A DNA stretch of 64,000 nucleotides from Pseudonocardia sp. TRM90224. GTDB taxonomy: Bacteria; Actinomycetota; Actinomycetes; Mycobacteriales; Pseudonocardiaceae. The stretch spans positions 62,001 through 126,000 of the forward strand of contig NZ_JAJGSX010000019.1 in assembly GCF_021245725.1 (NCBI RefSeq), in the 5' to 3' direction. The position numbers and the translations under genes were made by a program. Positions 1-8,625 of this stretch are shown piece after piece (position 1 is the stretch's first letter; the number at the start of each line of letters is the position of its first letter). The notes beneath the pieces were generated by a model. That model had not been told where the DNA came from, ran no database searches, and saw only the letters and a program-made list of their open reading frames with translations.

Positions 1-2208
1 GGCCACCACCAGCCAGCTCAGCGCGACGACCCCGACACCCAGCAGCGTCGCCATCAGCAGCACGTTCGACGATCCCGCGCCGATGCCGCCGTCGACGGCG
101 AGCCTGGCGACGGTCGGGAAGGCGAGCGATGTACCCGCGTCGAGCGCGACCAGCAGCACCAGCAGCGCGAGCACGGCCCGCACCGGGCGCAGCAGGCCGG
201 CCAGCCGGAAGCCCGGATCGGGTGTCGTCGGATCGAGCCCGCCCAGCCGCGGCTCCTCCTTCGCGGGCGGCAGCGCCTCGACCGCGGCGACGAGCGCGGG
301 CGTCGCCGCGACGGCGCCCGCCATCGCGGACGTGCTGCGCACGCCGGCGCCGCCGCGCAGACCGATCGCCGCGCTCGGCGCGCGTTCCTGGCCGGCCGGG
401 GCATCCGCCGGCTCCGGCCACAGCTCCGGCGTGACCCCGCCGACGGTCGGCCGCGGCGGCGCCTGCGCTGCGGGTTCCTCCACCGAGAGCAGCTCGCGGA
501 AGAGCGCGCACCGCTGCACCAGCTCGGCCTCGGTGCCGATGTCGACCACGCGCCCGGCGTCGAGCACGGCGACCCGGTCGGCGAGCGCCAGCGTCGAGCG
601 GCGGTGCGCCACCAGCAGCGTGGTGCGCTCGGCGGTGAGCGCGCGCAGCGTCTCGTGGATCGCCGCCTCGGTCGCGGTGTCGACCGCGGAGGTGGCGTCG
701 TCGAGGATCAGGACGCGCGGGTCGGTCAGCACCGCGCGGGCCAGCGCGACCCGTTGCCGCTGCCCCCCGGAGAGGGTGAGCCCGCGCTCCCCGACGAGGG
801 TGTCGTAGCCGTCGGGCAGCTGGTCGATGAACGTGTGGACCTGCGCGGCGCGCGCGGCCCCGACGATCTCCTCCTCGGTCGCACCGGGACGGCCGTAGGC
901 GATGTTGGCGCGGATCGTGTCGGAGAAGAGGAACGCCTCCTCGAACACGACCCCCAGCTCACGGCGCAGATCGGCGAGCCGCAGCTGCTGCAGCGGCACC
1001 CCGCCGAGGCGCAGCTCGCCCTGCTGCGGGTCGTAGAAGCGCGGCAGGAGCAGCGCGACCGTCGACTTGCCCGAGCCGGCCGTCCCGACCAGCGCGAGCG
1101 TCTCGCCCGGCGCGACGGAGAGCGAGACGTCGGCGAGCACCGGCTCGCGGCGCGAGTAGCCGAACGTCACGTCGTCGAGCTCGACGGAGAGTGGTCCCTC
1201 CGGGAGCGACGCGGGGTCGGGCGGGTCGGCGACGTCGGGCTGGGAGTCGACGAGGTCGTACACGCGCTCGACGCCGGCCCGCGCGAGTTGCGCGCTGACC
1301 ACCAGCGACCCGACCAGCCGCGCCGGCCCGACGAGCTGGGCGACGTAGGTGGTGAAGGCGAGGAACGTGCCGAGCGTGATCGAGCCCGAGAGCGCGAGGT
1401 AGCCGCCGACGGCGATCACGCCGACCTGCCCGAGCGTCGGCAGCGCCAGCAGGGTCGGGTTGAGCCTCGCCGTGAGCCGCGCGGCCCGCATCCGCTCGGC
1501 GAACAGCCGCCGTGCGCCGCGTTCGAGCGCGCCGACCTCGCGGGCCTCCTGCCCGAACCCCTTCACGACCCGGACGCCCGTGACGGTCTCCTCGACCTGC
1601 TGCGCGACGTCGGCCGCCCGCTGCTGAGCCGACCACGTCGCGGGGAAGAGCGACGACCGCGACTTGAGCGTGATCCAGCCCGCCGCCGGCAGCAGCACCA
1701 GCGCCACCAGCGTGAGCAGCGGCGAGAGCCACAGCATCGCCGCGATCGAGGCCACCACCAGCACGACGACACCGCACGCGAGCGGCACCATCGACAGCAG
1801 CGACTGCACCATCTGCAGGTCGGTGATCGCGCGCGAGACCACCTGGCCGGTGCGCAGCGCGTCCTGCCGCTCGCCGTCGAGGCGCTGCACCGCGGCGAAC
1901 ACCTGCCGCCGCAGGTCGTGCTGGACGTCGAGGGCGAGCCGGCCTGCCAGGTAGCGGCGCAGGAACGACGCGCCGAACCGGACGAGCGCGAGCGACGCGA
2001 TCGCCACCACCACAGCGCCCAGCGCGGCCGTCGAACCGGCCACCGCGCCGTCGACCGCGACGCGGGTCAGCAGCGGGCCGACGGCGTCGAGGCTCACCCC
2101 GAACACGGACGCGAGCAGCGCGCCGACCGTGACGCCGCGATGACGCATCGCGGCACCACTCAGCCTGCGGATCCAGCCCTGCTCGGGGCGCACGGGAGCG
2201 GATGGCAC
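1..2208 (-). CDS. Tandem (TMD-NBD-TMD...) ABC exporter, C-terminus cut by window edge
   Basis: ABC-type exporter in the inner membrane, probably drug or lipid efflux. The 736 visible codons give a type I exporter membrane domain (about residues 15-310), then a nucleotide-binding domain with Walker A GTAGSGKST at residues 375-383 (1060-1086) and signature LSGGQ at 479-483 (760-774). After this domain the protein does not end: an Ala/Pro-rich linker leads into a second hydrophobic segment that runs off the left edge. That matches the fused TMD-NBD-TMD-NBD layout of Mycobacterium Rv0194 (about 1,190 aa), so roughly 450 residues should lie outside. The start is GTG at 2208, because an in-frame TAA lies four codons upstream. 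Substrate unknown. Confidence 0.9.
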   Translation of the reverse strand, partial: MPSAPVRPEQGWIRRLSGAAMRHRGVTVGALLASVFGVSLDAVGPLLTRVAVDGAVAGSTAALGAVVVAIASLALVRFGASFLRRYLAGRLALDVQHDLRRQVFAAVQRLDGERQDALRTGQVVSRAITDLQMVQSLLSMVPLACGVVVLVVASIAAMLWLSPLLTLVALVLLPAAGWITLKSRSSLFPATWSAQQRAADVAQQVEETVTGVRVVKGFGQEAREVGALERGARRLFAERMRAARLTARLNPTLLALPTLGQVGVIAVGGYLALSGSITLGTFLAFTTYVAQLVGPARLVGSLVVSAQLARAGVERVYDLVDSQPDVADPPDPASLPEGPLSVELDDVTFGYSRREPVLADVSLSVAPGETLALVGTAGSGKSTVALLLPRFYDPQQGELRLGGVPLQQLRLADLRRELGVVFEEAFLFSDTIRANIAYGRPGATEEEIVGAARAAQVHTFIDQLPDGYDTLVGERGLTLSGGQRQRVALARAVLTDPRVLILDDATSAVDTATEAAIHETLRALTAERTTLLVAHRRSTLALADRVAVLDAGRVVDIGTEAELVQRCALFRELLSVEEPAAQAPPRPTVGGVTPELWPEPADAPAGQERAPSAAIGLRGGAGVRSTSAMAGAVAATPALVAAVEALPPAKEEPRLGGLDPTTPDPGFRLAGLLRPVRAVLALLVLLVALDAGTSLAFPTVARLAVDGGIGAGSSNVLLMATLLGVGVVALSWLVVA

Positions 2209-2260
2209 CCCACCACGTTAAGCCGCCGGGGCGACAGGGCCGCCGACCGTGGTCGGGGTG

Positions 2261-2317
2261 GTGCCTGGAAAGCCACTTTCCCAGCACCACAGGCCGGGAA
2301 GGTGGCTTTCCAGGCAC
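2261..2317. repeat. Inverted repeat family A, copy 1
   Basis: Left arm 2261-2281 and right arm 2297-2317 pair over 21 bases with one mismatch. The core GGAAAGCCACTTTC is shared with copies at 6804, 16946 and 21402. It lies between the ABC exporter start and the end of the upstream membrane-protein gene. There is no T run, so a simple terminator role is uncertain. Confidence 0.85.
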
Positions 2318-2362
2318 TCTCTCGCCCGCCCGACTCCCTCGCGTCGCACGCGGTGCCGCTCC

Positions 2363-2812
2363 TCAGGCCGCGAGCGCAGCCACCAGCGGCACGGTGAGCC
2401 CCACCATCAGCACCCCTCGGGCGATGCTGGCCCGCTCCCACCGCACCGAGCAGCGGCGCCACTCCCCGGCCTGGAACGTCCCGTCGGGCGCCCTGACCAG
2501 CTTCATCAGCTCCGGCAGGAACCACAGGTTCGTCACCAGCAGCACCGCCGCGTAGCCGCCGAGCGCGACCCACACCAAGGTGCGCACATCGGCGTCGCCC
2601 CACCCGACCACCAGTGCGACGACGAACAGCACGAGCAGCAGCGGATGGACGGTCATCCAGAACCGTTCCGAGCGCAGGCGGTGCTCGCCGCGGAACATCG
2701 TGAGCGACTCCGGCGGCCGCCGCGCCCACACCGGCACCACCGCGACGTGCTCGTAGAGGATGCCGCCGCAGACCACACCCCAACCCATGACAAGAATCCC
2801 GAGCACGGTCAC
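2363..2812 (-). CDS. Small four-helix membrane protein
   Basis: 149-residue integral membrane protein with about four hydrophobic segments: N-terminus (VLGILVMGWGVVCGGIL), a segment near residues 53-68, one near 75-95 and one at the C-terminus. I do not recognise the family with confidence. The start is set by the GTGA overlap: GTG at 2812 overlaps the TGA of the TetR gene, so the two are translationally coupled and the protein is probably that regulator's operon partner. Function unknown. Confidence 0.75.
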   Translation of the reverse strand: MTVLGILVMGWGVVCGGILYEHVAVVPVWARRPPESLTMFRGEHRLRSERFWMTVHPLLLVLFVVALVVGWGDADVRTLVWVALGGYAAVLLVTNLWFLPELMKLVRAPDGTFQAGEWRRCSVRWERASIARGVLMVGLTVPLVAALAA

Positions 2813-3411
2813 GACGGATCCCCTTCCTCGATGGCCGCGGTCAGCACACCGATCGCCCATTCGGTCGCGCGGCTCGCCGCCTCGGCGTCGAGCCCCCACG
2901 TCTCGCGCAGCCACCGCCACGCCACCGGCCCCACCATCAGGTACGCCACCCCGGCCAGCGCCTCCAGCTCACGCTCGGTGCGCCCTGGTGCAGCGGCCCG
3001 GAAGACGGCGGCGCCGAGCGGGGCGCGCCGCCCCTCCGAGCCGACCCGCACACGGTTGAACGCGCGCGACTCCATCAGCGGGACGAGCACGTCGGCGTGC
3101 TCCTCGTACGACGCGTAGTTCTCGCGCGCGAGCGCGGCGAGCCGGTCGGGCCGGACGCCGGCGAGGCGTTCGCGGGTCTGCCCGATCCGCGGCCGCATCC
3201 GGGCGAGCACGCCGAGCAGCAGGTCGTCGAGGGTGGGGAAGTGCCGGTAGACGGTCGCCGGCGAGAGCCCCGCCGCGGTGGCGACCGCCGGGATCGTGAG
3301 CTCGTCGAGCCCGTGCTCGGCGATCTGCGCGATCGCGGTCTCGACGATCCGCGCGCCCGTCGCCTCCCGCTGCGCGGCGCGGACGGGGCTCTCGTATCGA
3401 CGTGACGGCAC
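2809..3411 (-). CDS. TetR family transcriptional regulator
   Basis: 200-residue repressor. The N-terminal helix-turn-helix covers about residues 18-65 (LTIPAVATAAGLSPATVYRHF), typical of TetR; the remainder is a helical ligand-binding domain. It diverges from an acyl-CoA ligase gene, with a 28-bp imperfect palindrome between them (3433-3460), so it probably represses both directions. Fatty acyl-CoA or a related acid is a reasonable ligand guess from the neighbour, but this is inference. Confidence 0.9.
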   Translation of the reverse strand: MPSRRYESPVRAAQREATGARIVETAIAQIAEHGLDELTIPAVATAAGLSPATVYRHFPTLDDLLLGVLARMRPRIGQTRERLAGVRPDRLAALARENYASYEEHADVLVPLMESRAFNRVRVGSEGRRAPLGAAVFRAAAPGRTERELEALAGVAYLMVGPVAWRWLRETWGLDAEAASRATEWAIGVLTAAIEEGDPS

Positions 3412-3432
3412 CCCGACAGCCTCACATTTGGT

Positions 3433-3460
3433 GAGAGTGAATTCAAGCGAATCCGCTCTC
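3433..3460. promoter_or_regulatory. Likely TetR operator between TetR and acyl-CoA ligase genes
   Basis: Half-sites GAGAGTGAATTC (3433-3444) and GAATCCGCTCTC (3449-3460) are inverted with 10 of 12 positions matching and a 4-bp centre. The site lies midway in the divergent intergenic region. Confidence 0.65.
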
Positions 3461-3519
3461 GCGTTTCTGGGCTAATCTCCAGTTCCCTCAGCCGCCGGCG
3501 TCTGCCCAGGGAGCGTGCA

Positions 3520-5070
3520 GTGACGACAGAGCTCACCGATTTCAGCGCGATACTCGACCACTGGGCAGCGCAGCAGCCCGACGAGCCCGCGGTGGGCTTC
3601 TCCGGAACGACGCGGACCTGGGCGGAGCTGCGGCGCCGGGTGCAGCAGAACGTCGCGGCGCAGCGTGCGGCCGGCCTGGTCCCCGGCGACCGCGTGGCGG
3701 TGCTCGACCTCAACCACCCGTCGTGCCTGGAGACGACGCTCGCGTGCGCCCGGGCCGGCACGGCGAACGCGGTGGTCAACTTCCGGCTCGCGCCGCCGGA
3801 GATCGTCTACGTGATCAACGACGCGAAGGCGAAGGTGCTGTTCGTCGGGCCGGAGTTCGCGGCGGCCGTCGAGCAGGTGCGCGACAAGCTGCCGACCGTC
3901 GAACGCGTGATCCACATCGCCGACGAGTACGAGGACTGGATCGGCGCGCACGAGCCGGACCCCGTCGTCCATCCCAGCGCGCCGGACGACTGCTTCGTGC
4001 AGCTCTACACGTCGGGCACGACCGGCTTCCCGAAGGGCGCGATGCTGACCCACAGCGGGATGCTCGCGCACGCGCAGAACGTCGCCGTCAGCTTCGCCAT
4101 CGAGCCCGGCGCGATCGTGCAGGTGGCGATGCCGCTCTTCCACGTCGGCGGCACCAGCTACGCGCTGCTGGCGATCTCGCGCGGCGCCCGGATCGAGCTG
4201 ATGCGCCTGCCCGACCCCACCGCGATCATCGACATGCTGGAGGGATCGCGGATCACGCACACGTTCCTCGTGCCGGCACTGCTCGCCGTCATCACGCAGG
4301 TGCCGGGCGCAGAGTCCCGCGACTTCTCCGCCCTCAAGGCGCTCTCCTACGGTGCGTCGCCGATGCCCTTGCCGGTGATGCGGGCGTGCTTGAAGCTCTT
4401 CCCGGGCGTGATGCACCAGGTCTACGGCATGACCGAGGCGTGCGGTGTCGTCAGCTCACTGGGGCCGGAGGACCACGGCAACCCCGAGGTCGCGCACCGG
4501 CTCGTCTCCGCCGGCACGCCCATCCACGGCGTCGAGATCGAGATCCGCGACCCCGCGACCGGCGACGCCGTGCCCACCGGCGAGCCCGGAGAGCTCTGGG
4601 TCCGCACCGGGCAGCTGATGAGCGGCTACTGGGGCAAGCCGGACGCCACCGCGGCGGCCATCACCGACGACGGCTGGCTGCGCTCCGGCGACGGCGGGCA
4701 CATGGACGCCGACGGCTACATCTACGTCACCGACCGGATCAAGGACATGATCATCAGCGGCGGCGAGAACATCTACCCCGCCGAGATCGAGCGGGTGCTG
4801 GCCGAGCACCCGAGCGTCGGGGACGTCGCCGTGATCGGCGTGCCGGACGAGCGGTGGGGCGAGGTGCCCAAGGCGGTCGTCGTCGCCGCCCCCGGGCAGA
4901 CCGTCGACCCCGAGGCACTGATCGCGTACTGCAAGGAGCACCTGGCGTCGTTCAAGAGCCCGAAGTCCGTCGACGTGCTCGACGAGCTGCCGCGCAACCC
5001 CACCGGCAAGATCCTCAAGAAGGACCTCCGCAAGCCGTACTGGGAGGGGAAGGAACGGCAGGTCGTCTAG
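3520..5070 (+). CDS. Long/medium-chain acyl-CoA synthetase (FadD13-like AMP-binding enzyme)
   Basis: 516-residue ANL-superfamily adenylating enzyme that activates a carboxylic acid to its CoA thioester with ATP, in the cytoplasm. The P-loop motif is YTSGTTGFPKGAM (about residues 163-175); the A8 hinge is DRIKDMIISGGENIYP (about 405-420); the catalytic C-terminal lysine lies in NPTGKILKKDLR (about 497-508). The length is normal for the family. GTG start at 3520 with GGGAG 9 bases upstream. It resembles mycobacterial FadD13; the exact acid is not predictable. Divergent from, and probably controlled by, the adjacent TetR. Confidence 0.92.
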   Translation: MTTELTDFSAILDHWAAQQPDEPAVGFSGTTRTWAELRRRVQQNVAAQRAAGLVPGDRVAVLDLNHPSCLETTLACARAGTANAVVNFRLAPPEIVYVINDAKAKVLFVGPEFAAAVEQVRDKLPTVERVIHIADEYEDWIGAHEPDPVVHPSAPDDCFVQLYTSGTTGFPKGAMLTHSGMLAHAQNVAVSFAIEPGAIVQVAMPLFHVGGTSYALLAISRGARIELMRLPDPTAIIDMLEGSRITHTFLVPALLAVITQVPGAESRDFSALKALSYGASPMPLPVMRACLKLFPGVMHQVYGMTEACGVVSSLGPEDHGNPEVAHRLVSAGTPIHGVEIEIRDPATGDAVPTGEPGELWVRTGQLMSGYWGKPDATAAAITDDGWLRSGDGGHMDADGYIYVTDRIKDMIISGGENIYPAEIERVLAEHPSVGDVAVIGVPDERWGEVPKAVVVAAPGQTVDPEALIAYCKEHLASFKSPKSVDVLDELPRNPTGKILKKDLRKPYWEGKERQVV

Positions 5071-5149
5071 TTCTTGCCGCTGAGGTGGGGTAATCCCCCC
5101 GTCGGGTTGGCGCGCTCGCCCCAGTGTCAGGGCTCCGTGGACGAACGAG

Positions 5150-5169
5150 CATGAACTGGTCAGTTCATG
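5150..5169. promoter_or_regulatory. Perfect 20-bp palindromic operator
   Basis: CATGAACTG (5150-5158), GT, CAGTTCATG (5161-5169): a perfect 9-bp inverted repeat with a 2-bp centre, 40 bp before the ATG at 5209. This form suits a TetR- or MarR-type dimer; no regulator gene for it is adjacent. Confidence 0.65.
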
Positions 5170-5208
5170 GAGGCCGCAGAGGCGGCCACGCCCACGGGGG
5201 GACACCTC

Positions 5209-6204
5209 ATGTCCGCAGTACTCGCCAGCGTGCGCACCTGGCACCGGCCGTTGATGGTCATGGTGGCGGCGATGGCCGCGATGGTCGTCTTCGCCGGGGT
5301 GGGGATGCTCGTCGACGGCCGGGAGCTGGTCGACGGCTCGGTGTGGGCGAAGCCCTTCAAGTTCGGCGTCTCGTTCGTCATCTACGGCGCCACGCTCGCG
5401 TGGATGCTCTCGAAGGTGCGCAAGGCGCCACGCACGATGTGGGCGCTCGGCACGGCGTTCGCGGCGACCGGCATCGTCGACGTCGGGTTCATCGTCCTGC
5501 AGGCCGCGCGGGGGACGTACAGCCACTTCAGCACGGCCCCGGACCCGATCAACGTGATCGGCCAGCAGATCTTCCAGACCGGCGTGATCGGCCTGTTCGG
5601 CGTGAGCCTGGTGCTGGCCGTCATGCTGCTGTTCCAGCGGGTCACGGACCCGGCGATGACGTGGGCGCTGCGCGCCGGGATCGGCCTGGCCGCGGCCGGC
5701 ATGGCGGTCGCGTTCTACATCGTCGGCGCGGCCACGACCGACACCCACGACGTGCCCGACGCCTACGGCAACACCGTCACGCTGGCCGGCCAGCACGGCG
5801 TCGGGGTGCCCGAGGGGCACGGCATGCCGATCACCAACTGGAGCGTCCAGGGCGGCGACCTGCGGGTTCCGCACTTCATCGGCCTGCACGCCGTGCAGAT
5901 CTACATCGCGGCCGCGCTGCTGCTCGCCGCGCTCGCGACGCGGGTGGTCTGGCTGCGCAGCGCCCGCGTGCGCGCCCAGCTGACCGGCGTCGTCATCCTC
6001 GGCTACACCGGCCTGTTCGTGATCACGACCTGGCAGGCGCTGCGCGGCCAGTCGCTCATCCACCCCGACGGCGAGACCTGGACGGCGGTCGGCGCGCTCG
6101 CGCTCGTGACCGCCGCGGTAGCAGCGCTGGTGATCGGCTCGGCCCGCCGGACGGCGACCCGCTCGGCCGAGCGACCGCGCGAGCTCGACCCCGCCGGCGT
6201 CTGA
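5209..6204 (+). CDS. Multi-pass membrane protein of unknown function
   Basis: 331-residue protein with about seven to eight hydrophobic segments, spread from VMVAAMAAMVVFAGVGMLV near the N-terminus to a final helix before an Arg-rich tail. A periplasmic loop near the middle is rich in His and Gly (VGVPEGHGMPITNW). I do not recognise the family. The ATG at 5209 is chosen over one 14 codons upstream (5167) because it has GGGGGA 7 bases upstream and the earlier ATG overlaps the operator. It ends at family B hairpin 1, facing a NUDIX gene. Confidence 0.75.
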   Translation: MSAVLASVRTWHRPLMVMVAAMAAMVVFAGVGMLVDGRELVDGSVWAKPFKFGVSFVIYGATLAWMLSKVRKAPRTMWALGTAFAATGIVDVGFIVLQAARGTYSHFSTAPDPINVIGQQIFQTGVIGLFGVSLVLAVMLLFQRVTDPAMTWALRAGIGLAAAGMAVAFYIVGAATTDTHDVPDAYGNTVTLAGQHGVGVPEGHGMPITNWSVQGGDLRVPHFIGLHAVQIYIAAALLLAALATRVVWLRSARVRAQLTGVVILGYTGLFVITTWQALRGQSLIHPDGETWTAVGALALVTAAVAALVIGSARRTATRSAERPRELDPAGV

Positions 6205-6215
6205 CCCGAAACCTG

Positions 6216-6274
6216 CCCACCGTTTTGCCGACCTGCACACCCGTGGAGGCGTGCAGATCGGCAAAACGGTGGGG
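6216..6274. repeat. Inverted repeat family B, copy 1 (likely bidirectional terminator)
   Basis: Arms 6216-6238 and 6251-6273 pair over 23 bases with one mismatch around a 12-base loop; the outer flanks also pair partly. The core CCCACCGTTTTG recurs at 24545. It lies between two convergent genes, where a bidirectional terminator is expected. Confidence 0.8.
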
Positions 6275-6285
6275 AAGTTCGGGGT

Positions 6286-6747
6286 TCAGAAGCCGTGCGT
6301 GACGATCGCAGGCAGGTCGCCGGCGCGGATCCCGTCGAGCACGAACAGCTCGTGGGGGACGACGGGGTCCGGGAGGCCGTCGAGCGGGAACCATCCCAGC
6401 TCGGCGGCCTTCGCCTCTTCGACGATCTCCGGCTCCCCGCTCCAGCGGCGGCAGCTGAAGAAGAAGTCGACGCGCTCGTCGATCGGGTCGTGGTTGCGGT
6501 GGGTGCGGTGCATGGCCGTGACCGGGACGAGGTCGGCGGGGTCGATCACCAGGCCCGTCTCCTCCTTCGCCTCCCGGCACGCCGCCGCCGTGACCGACTC
6601 GCCCTCCTCGACGTGGCCGGCCGCAGCGGCGGCCCAATGCCCGTCGCGGTAGCCGGTGTTCTGCCGCAGCTGCAGCAGCACCTCGTCGCCGGCCGTCGTC
6701 GAACGGAGCAGGAACACGTACGCGGCGGGCACCACCCTGAACCTCAC
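6286..6747 (-). CDS. NUDIX hydrolase
   Basis: 153-residue cytoplasmic pyrophosphohydrolase acting on a nucleoside diphosphate linked to another moiety. The NUDIX box is complete: GHVEEGESVTAAACREAKEE followed by TGL, about residues 43-65, giving G-x5-E-x7-RE-U-x-EE-x-G-U and the metal-binding glutamates. The substrate cannot be read from sequence; this short stand-alone type includes MutT-like clean-up enzymes. Its gene runs convergent to the membrane protein before it, and family A copy 2 lies upstream of its start. Confidence 0.93.
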   Translation of the reverse strand: MRFRVVPAAYVFLLRSTTAGDEVLLQLRQNTGYRDGHWAAAAAGHVEEGESVTAAACREAKEETGLVIDPADLVPVTAMHRTHRNHDPIDERVDFFFSCRRWSGEPEIVEEAKAAELGWFPLDGLPDPVVPHELFVLDGIRAGDLPAIVTHGF

Positions 6748-6803
6748 GGTCGCCGAGGCTAGTGGGGCGGGCCGACAGATCGGGCGCCGTGCGCGGACTG
6801 GGA

Positions 6804-6862
6804 GAGGGCAGCAAAGCCACTTTCAGGCCCCCACAGGGCAGGAAAGTGGCTTTCCTGCCCTC
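6804..6862. repeat. Inverted repeat family A, copy 2
   Basis: Left arm 6804-6824 and right arm 6842-6862 share GAGGGCAG(G/C)AAAGCCACTTTC in inverted orientation, with one mismatch. It lies between the NUDIX start and the end of a small gene, both on the minus strand. Confidence 0.85.
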
Positions 6863-6882
6863 CCGGCGGAGCCGGGGAGCCG

Positions 6883-7083
6883 CTACGAGCGCGCGTCCAG
6901 CAACGACGGCGCCCACACCGCCGCCCGCGGGCGCGAGGCCCACCAGATCCGCGCGTAGAGCCTGACCAGCGTGGACGGCGAGCGGTCCGCGTCGCGCTTC
7001 CCGGCGGCCAGCCGGTGTTCGGAGGCGGCGGCGCGCAGCTCGCAGCCCCGGTCGTGGACGTACTGCTCGATCGGATCCCTCAT
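6883..7083 (-). CDS. Small protein (66 aa), partner of the ArsR-type regulator
   Basis: 66-residue soluble protein, charged at the N-terminus with an aromatic-rich C-terminal part (YARIWWASRPRAAVW). No family recognised. It looks real because its ATG at 7083 has a strong GGGGAGG ribosome site six bases upstream, and it starts only 19 bp after the upstream regulator gene, so the two form an operon. No membrane segment or metal motif is seen. Confidence 0.6.
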   Translation of the reverse strand: MRDPIEQYVHDRGCELRAAASEHRLAAGKRDADRSPSTLVRLYARIWWASRPRAAVWAPSLLDARS

Positions 7084-7102
7084 GACGTCCTCCCCTGTCG
7101 TG

Positions 7103-7672
7103 TCAGACCCGCGGCAGCCACGACGCGAGGAGCACCCGCACCGGGCGAGAACCCTCGGGGCGCAGCGACGGGTCCTCGATCCGTGGCCGGTACCGGTCGG
7201 TGATGGCGGCGAACTCGGCGCTGAGCTCGGTCAGCTCCTCGACGGTCAGGTGCGCCGTGGTCCCCCACGAGCCGGCGATGTGCCGCCACTGCTCGGGCTC
7301 GAGGGCGGCGCGCCGCGACGCGTCCTTGAGCTGCGCGGCGGTGTGGTCGATGTAGACGTCGTTGAGGGCCTCGACGGCGAGCGCACCTTCCACGTCGAGA
7401 CCCTCGACGCTCCAGCTCTGGCTGATCCGCGTGAGCTTCCACGGCTTCTCGCGACCCTGGCCGCCGTCCGCGGGCTCGACGTACCCGTACTTCGCGAGCA
7501 TCCCCAGGTGGTAGGAGCAGCTCGCGACGCTCTCGCCGAGGTGCTCGGCGCACCGGGTGGCCGTCACCGTCGACTCGATGCCGAGCAGATCCATGATCGC
7601 CCACCGCGTGGGGTGCGCGAGGGCGCGCAGCTCCTTCGGCTCGGTGATGCGGCCCGGCAAGTCCTGCGTCAT
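7103..7672 (-). CDS. ArsR-type winged-helix transcriptional regulator
   Basis: 189-residue regulator with an N-terminal winged helix (HTH_20/ArsR type, about residues 10-90: ALAHPTRWAIMDLL, then recognition helix SVASCSYHLGMLAKYGYVE), and a C-terminal helical part of unknown ligand. No obvious cysteine metal site. It diverges from the DUF427 gene; a long inverted repeat (7675-7722) lies directly against its start, implying autorepression. The ATG at 7672 is used; a TTG three codons upstream (7681) is better spaced from an AAGG and could be the true start. Confidence 0.85.
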   Translation of the reverse strand: MTQDLPGRITEPKELRALAHPTRWAIMDLLGIESTVTATRCAEHLGESVASCSYHLGMLAKYGYVEPADGGQGREKPWKLTRISQSWSVEGLDVEGALAVEALNDVYIDHTAAQLKDASRRAALEPEQWRHIAGSWGTTAHLTVEELTELSAEFAAITDRYRPRIEDPSLRPEGSRPVRVLLASWLPRV

Positions 7673-7674
7673 GC

Positions 7675-7722
7675 AAGTCAAGATACCTTGCGAAAGGATT
7701 CTTTAGCAAGGTTTCTTGACTT
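7675..7722. promoter_or_regulatory. Long inverted-repeat operator between regulator and DUF427 genes
   Basis: AAGTCAAGATACCTTGC (7675-7691) and GCAAGGTTTCTTGACTT (7706-7722) are inverted repeats matching at 16 of 17 positions, with a 14-bp centre. Low GC compared with its surroundings. It probably binds the adjacent ArsR-type protein and covers both divergent promoters. Confidence 0.75.
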
Positions 7723-7747
7723 AGCCGACCGCGAGGACCGTACGGGC

Positions 7748-8584
7748 ATGGCGACGCAGCTGTCGGAACTCCTCTTCCAGCACCTCGAAGCGCTCCGGTT
7801 CGAGCCGGCGCAGAAGCGGGTGCGCGCCCACCTCGACGGCGAGCCGGTCTGCGACACGACCGCCGCCGTGCTCGTCTGGGAGCCGCGCCGGGTCGTCCCG
7901 CAGTACGCGGTGCCGGCCGCCGACGTCATCGCCGAGCTGACCCCCGCCGGCCCCGCCGACCTGGACACCCACGGCCCCGACGGGCAGCCGCTCGGGCCGG
8001 GCGGGCGCACCGTGCTCACCCCCGACACCGGGTTCGGCGCACACAGCTGCGACGGCGTCCCGCTCACCGTCCGCGCGGGCGATGCGGCGCGGCCCGGCGC
8101 CGCGTTCCGCCCCGCCGACCCCGATCTCGCCGGCTACGTGCTGCTGGACTTCGCCGCGTTCGGATGGATCGAGGAGGAGGAACCGATCGTCTCCCACCCG
8201 CGCGACCCGTTCCACCGCGTCGACGTGCGCGAGAGCTCGCGACACGTCCGGATCGAGCTGGAGGGCGTGCTGCTCGCCGAGAGCCGCCGGCCGCTGCTGC
8301 TGTTCGAGACGAGCCTGCCGCCGCGCTACTACTTCCCGCCCGGCGACGTCCACGACGAGCTGCTCGGCCCCAGTGACACGACCACGGCGTGCGCCTACAA
8401 GGGTGTGGCGCAGTACAGGTCGGCGCTGCTTCCTGGGGGTCCGGTGGCGGACATGGCGTGGAGCTACCCCCAGCCGCTCGCGGACGCCGTGCAGATCGCG
8501 GAGCACGTGGCGTTCTTCGCCGAGCGGTGCGACGTCACACTCGACGGAGTGGCGCTCGACCGCCCGCGCACTCCGTGGTCGTGA
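7748..8584 (+). CDS. DUF427 protein with two tandem DUF427 domains
   Basis: 278-residue soluble protein. Two DUF427-type domains follow one another: the first around residues 20-130 and the second around 145-265, the latter carrying HPRDPFHRVDVRESSRHVRI and the LLFETSLPPRYYFPPGDV core typical of the family. The biochemical role of DUF427 is not established. ATG at 7748 has no clear ribosome site, so the mRNA may be nearly leaderless from the divergent promoter region. Probably repressed by the neighbouring ArsR-type protein. Confidence 0.85.
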   Translation: MATQLSELLFQHLEALRFEPAQKRVRAHLDGEPVCDTTAAVLVWEPRRVVPQYAVPAADVIAELTPAGPADLDTHGPDGQPLGPGGRTVLTPDTGFGAHSCDGVPLTVRAGDAARPGAAFRPADPDLAGYVLLDFAAFGWIEEEEPIVSHPRDPFHRVDVRESSRHVRIELEGVLLAESRRPLLLFETSLPPRYYFPPGDVHDELLGPSDTTTACAYKGVAQYRSALLPGGPVADMAWSYPQPLADAVQIAEHVAFFAERCDVTLDGVALDRPRTPWS

Positions 8585-8589
8585 GCTAC

Positions 8590-8618
8590 TTGACTCGCCG
8601 GTAACTTATCGGTTAGGC
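8590..8618 (+). promoter_or_regulatory. Possible promoter of the F420-type oxidoreductase gene
   Basis: TTGACT (8590-8595) as -35 and TTAGGC (8613-8618) as a weak -10, 17 bp apart, just before the ATG at 8626. Confidence 0.4.
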
Positions 8619-8625
8619 ACTGCTC

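Noticed and set aside
604..2397. 597-codon frame opposite the ABC exporter
   Set aside because: Low-complexity Arg/Glu/His-rich shadow frame; the ABC motifs on the minus strand are clear.
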